Shown piece by piece: positions 39,106 to 41,378 of a stretch of DNA of 41,378 nt. The notes beneath the pieces are model-generated. The model was not told the DNA's origin, did not search any database, and saw only the letters and a list, made by a program, of their open reading frames with translations. The stretch comes from Flavobacteriaceae bacterium (GTDB taxonomy: Bacteria > Bacteroidota > Bacteroidia > Flavobacteriales > Flavobacteriaceae), in NCBI GenBank assembly GCA_021151665.1, contig JAGKWW010000027.1, forward strand, positions 1 to 41,378. Reading direction: 5' to 3'. Positions within the stretch are counted from its first letter, which is position 1. Each line of letters starts with the position of its first letter. Position numbers and translations under genes: made by a program.

Positions 39106-40710
39106 ATGTGCGGAATTTTGGCAATTATAGGCAAAGGAAAAGACGAAGCGCTGGCAAGGCAGTTATCAAAGCGGATGTCGCACCGCGGCCCTGATGAGAG
39201 CGATGTATTGGAAACTCCCGGTGGACATATACTAGGGCATGAGCGCCTCTCAATTATCGACCTGAACACAGGAAGGCAGCCTATACAAGGCACAAAAAAT
39301 GCCTGGATGGTGCACAACGGCGAAATCTATAACCACCGGGAACTACGCAACACTGTGCTCTCCGGCCATTCCTTCCGCACTACATCAGATAGCGAAGTGA
39401 TCGTACACCTGTATGAAGAATACGGTTACGACTTTTGCGATAGGCTCGACGGAATTTTTGCCTTTGTAGTGATAGACGGCGACGATTACATTGCAGGGCG
39501 CGACCCGCTTGGCGTAAAGCCCTTATACTATGGGCTTGACGAACGCGGCAGGATGTATTTTGCGAGCGAAATGAAAGCGATCGCAGACCAGTGCCAAACC
39601 TTTGCGACATTCCCTCCCGGGCATTATTATACGCCTAAAACAGGTTTTGTAAAATACTACAGGCCACAATGGGAAGATGCAGCTAAGGCAGTACAGGAAG
39701 TCGATTACGCGGAAATACGTGAAACGCTCACGCAGGCGGTTGAAAAGCGGTTGATGAGCGATGTTCCGGTAGGGGTGCTGCTCAGCGGGGGGCTCGACTC
39801 ATCACTCACTTCGTCTATTGCGGCAAGGCTCATGAAGCAGCGCGGGCAAAAACTGCATTCTTTCTCCATTGGGCTTGATGCCATGGCGCCTGATGCCGTA
39901 GCGGCGCGAAAGGTGGCCGATTTTCTTGGGACTGACCACCATGAAATCTATTTCACAGTAGAGCAGGGGATAGCGGTTCTTGAAAAACTGATATGGCACC
40001 TTGAAACCTACGATGTCACTTCGGTAAGGGCAAGCACACCCATGTATTTCCTGTCGGAAGCCATAACGAAAAAAGGTATTAAGGTAGTACTGTCGGGCGA
40101 AGGCGCCGATGAAATATTCGGTGGATACCTGTACTTCCGGAACGCGCCTTCGGTAGCCGATTTTCAGAAGGAAACTATCGAGCGCGTGCAGAAGCTTTTT
40201 ACCGCCGATTTACTGCGTGCCGATAAAAGCACTATGGCGCACGGGCTCGAGGCAAGGGTTCCTTTCCTTGACAAGAAATTCCTGGAGCTGGCCATCTGTA
40301 TAAAGCCCGAAGAAAAGCAGCCCAAAACATACGACGGCGTAGAAAAATATATTTTAAGGAAAGCTTTTGATATACCCGATGCCTACCTGCCGTCGGAAGT
40401 GCTGTGGAGGCAAAAGGAACAGTTTAGCGATGGGGTAGGTTACAACTGGATCGATACCCTGATAGAATACTGCGCAGCGCAGGTTACCGATGAGGAGATG
40501 GAATCGGCACAGGCCCGCTTTCCGTATAACACTCCCGCTACCAAAGAGGCCTACTATTACCGGTCGATCTTCCATAAGCATTTCCCGCAGGTAAGCGCGG
40601 CTCAGACAGTGCGCAAATGGATACCGAAGTGGCAGGAAAATACCGATCCGAGCGGCAGGGCGAACTCCGCTCACCTGCAGGCTGATACTGCTATAGCAAA
40701 AGTGATGTAG
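39106..40710 (+). CDS. asnB: Asparagine synthetase B (glutamine-hydrolysing)
   Basis: AsnB makes asparagine from aspartate, glutamine and ATP in the cytoplasm. The 534-residue protein has catalytic Cys2 (MCGILAIIG), needed after Met removal, and glutaminase signatures SHRGPDES, GHERLSIIDL and NGEIYNHRELR. It then has the synthetase P-loop LSGGLDSS near residues 226-233 and SGEGADEIFGGY. All catalytic parts are present, and the length fits. It stands alone, with a leader inverted repeat upstream and a strong terminator downstream. Its start is fixed by Cys2. Genuine asnB function fits the DDE-like and GADE motifs better than the sugar-aminating relatives of the family. Confidence 0.95.
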   Translation: MCGILAIIGKGKDEALARQLSKRMSHRGPDESDVLETPGGHILGHERLSIIDLNTGRQPIQGTKNAWMVHNGEIYNHRELRNTVLSGHSFRTTSDSEVIVHLYEEYGYDFCDRLDGIFAFVVIDGDDYIAGRDPLGVKPLYYGLDERGRMYFASEMKAIADQCQTFATFPPGHYYTPKTGFVKYYRPQWEDAAKAVQEVDYAEIRETLTQAVEKRLMSDVPVGVLLSGGLDSSLTSSIAARLMKQRGQKLHSFSIGLDAMAPDAVAARKVADFLGTDHHEIYFTVEQGIAVLEKLIWHLETYDVTSVRASTPMYFLSEAITKKGIKVVLSGEGADEIFGGYLYFRNAPSVADFQKETIERVQKLFTADLLRADKSTMAHGLEARVPFLDKKFLELAICIKPEEKQPKTYDGVEKYILRKAFDIPDAYLPSEVLWRQKEQFSDGVGYNWIDTLIEYCAAQVTDEEMESAQARFPYNTPATKEAYYYRSIFHKHFPQVSAAQTVRKWIPKWQENTDPSGRANSAHLQADTAIAKVM

Positions 40711-40754
40711 AGTTTACTCCTGGAATATAGTTTATTTGTTTGTTTGTTTTGAGT

Positions 40755-40782
40755 GCGCCCGGTTCTGCCGGGCGCTTCTTTA
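40755..40782 (+). terminator. Terminator of asnB
   Basis: GCGCCCGG (40755-40762) and CCGGGCGC (40768-40775) form an 8-bp GC stem with a 5-base loop, followed by TTCTTTAT. It lies 44 bases after the asnB stop and before the DUF488 gene. Confidence 0.85.
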
Positions 40783-40812
40783 TATGGGCACAGGTTTTGC
40801 AGTATAAAGCTC

Positions 40813-41280
40813 ATGGATAAGAAACCTCTTTATACTATTGGCCACGGGGTACGCAAGGCAGAGATATTTTTGGAACTGCTTCAGCGATACAACATCGAGT
40901 GCCTTGTTGATGTGCGGTCGGTTCCGTACTCACGCTTTAATCCGCAGTACCGCCAACCCGCACTGAAAAGCTTTCTGGAGGAGAATGGAATTACTTACGT
41001 ATTTATGGGCGACACCCTTGGCGGGAGGCCGAAAGACCCGTCATGCTACCATGAAAATGGAAAGGCTGATTATGCGGTAATTAGCACGAAGCCGTTTTTT
41101 CTTGAAGGGATCGGGCGCCTGAAGGAAGCCTGGTCAGAAAACATCGTGCTTGCCATTATGTGCAGTGAAAGCAAGCCATCAGAATGCCACCGTACGCATC
41201 TTATTGCGAACGTGATCCGGGAGGAAGGGGTAGAGGTAGTGCATATTGACGAAAACGGGCAGCTTAAATTTGAATTTTAA
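40813..41280 (+). CDS. DUF488 family protein
   Basis: The 155-residue cytoplasmic protein opens with LYTIGHGVRKAEIFLELL and LVDVRSVPYSRFNPQY, then shows LGGRPKD and a CSESKPSECHRTHLIA motif with two Cys and His near residues 119-127. This set defines DUF488, a small alpha/beta family of unknown function in which these residues suggest a catalytic or metal site. The ATG at 40813 (MDKKPLYTIGH) is chosen because an upstream GTG at 40753 would lie within the asnB terminator. It is preceded by about 30 bases after the hairpin with no convincing promoter and followed by an AT-rich end. Confidence 0.85.
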   Translation: MDKKPLYTIGHGVRKAEIFLELLQRYNIECLVDVRSVPYSRFNPQYRQPALKSFLEENGITYVFMGDTLGGRPKDPSCYHENGKADYAVISTKPFFLEGIGRLKEAWSENIVLAIMCSESKPSECHRTHLIANVIREEGVEVVHIDENGQLKFEF

Positions 41281-41378
41281 GATCGCTTTTAACGCTATTC
41301 TATTTCAATTTTAAAAATATTTGTTTTCAAAATTAAGCTTAATAAATTGTTAATAACTATGGTGCTAAAGTCAGCGTC

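Noticed and set aside
40731..40751. Short TTTG tandem repeat between asnB and its terminator
   Set aside because: Only about four imperfect units in non-coding sequence; too short to call a variable-number repeat without other strains.
41359..41378. Possible start of a plus-strand gene at the right edge (ATG at 41359)
   Set aside because: Only six codons are visible, with no clear promoter or recognisable residues, so a gene cannot be supported. The palindrome ATTAAGCTTAAT near 41334-41345 was noted too but is short and AT-rich.
1..41378. tRNA, rRNA, CRISPR, insertion sequence, prophage or integrase
   Set aside because: I looked for tRNA cloverleaf ends, evenly spaced repeats, transposase motifs and phage genes and saw none; gene order and base use look like ordinary chromosome.

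Overview
The window looks like chromosomal DNA of a member of the Bacteroidota, most probably the family Flavobacteriaceae, in a Flavobacterium-like genome. Evidence seen in the sequence: a GldI-type gliding lipoprotein, a large secreted protein with a type B type IX secretion (T9SS) C-terminal domain, a type III glutamine synthetase, a plug-less outer membrane barrel paired with a very long TPR protein, almost no Shine-Dalgarno sequences, and several copies of the Bacteroidota -7 promoter box TAnnTTTG. I see no tRNA, rRNA, insertion sequence, integrase, CRISPR array or phage gene. Base and codon use look even throughout.

Layout. 1-7.3 kb: a truncated gene at the left edge, a small YtxH-like membrane protein, glnA (type III), an OmpA-family protein, a SIMPL-domain protein, then purM with two small downstream genes. 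7.3-10.1 kb (minus strand): an operon of a DHH phosphoesterase (NrnA-like), gldI and a cyclophilin-FKBP fusion lipoprotein. 10.1-11.3 kb (minus): a VOC protein and a DUF4919 protein. 11.4-17.1 kb (plus): guaA, three related LysM proteins (the third carrying a periplasmic-binding-protein-like domain), an OsmC protein and a DUF3820 protein. 17.1-19.6 kb (minus): the T9SS type B protein with a 200-residue tandem duplication.

19.7-31.9 kb is a surface-glycan locus. On the plus strand are a FemAB/GNAT-like protein, a Wzx-like flippase and a GT4 glycosyltransferase. On the minus strand are two operons. One is GT-B glycosyltransferase, GT-C membrane transferase, UbiA-type polyprenyl-phosphate phosphoribosyltransferase, HAD phosphatase. 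The other is ftsE, ALG5/DPM1-like GT2, GT-C, GT2, GT2. Each operon pairs enzymes that would make a polyprenyl-phosphate sugar with a GT-C enzyme of the kind that uses such donors. This is the strongest candidate for an under-described pathway here: it could supply a ribose-type (or arabinose-type) and a hexose-type lipid-linked sugar for LPS, capsule or protein glycosylation. The order and motifs are seen; the pathway is inferred.

32.1-41.4 kb (plus): the long TPR protein and its outer-membrane barrel partner, a GreA-C-like protein, an unrecognised secreted protein, asnB and a DUF488 protein.

Non-coding signals of note: a dyad (CCCCTA-N6-TAGGGG) upstream of glnA; an 11-mer repeat ATTGnTnCATT on both sides of the SIMPL gene; a terminator hairpin whose loop and 3' arm contain a promoter box; -7 boxes only 3-4 bases from the start codons of guaA and the DHH gene; a large inverted repeat built of CACAGAG-like heptamers with matching 10-11-10 spacing in both arms; and long inverted repeats before asnB.
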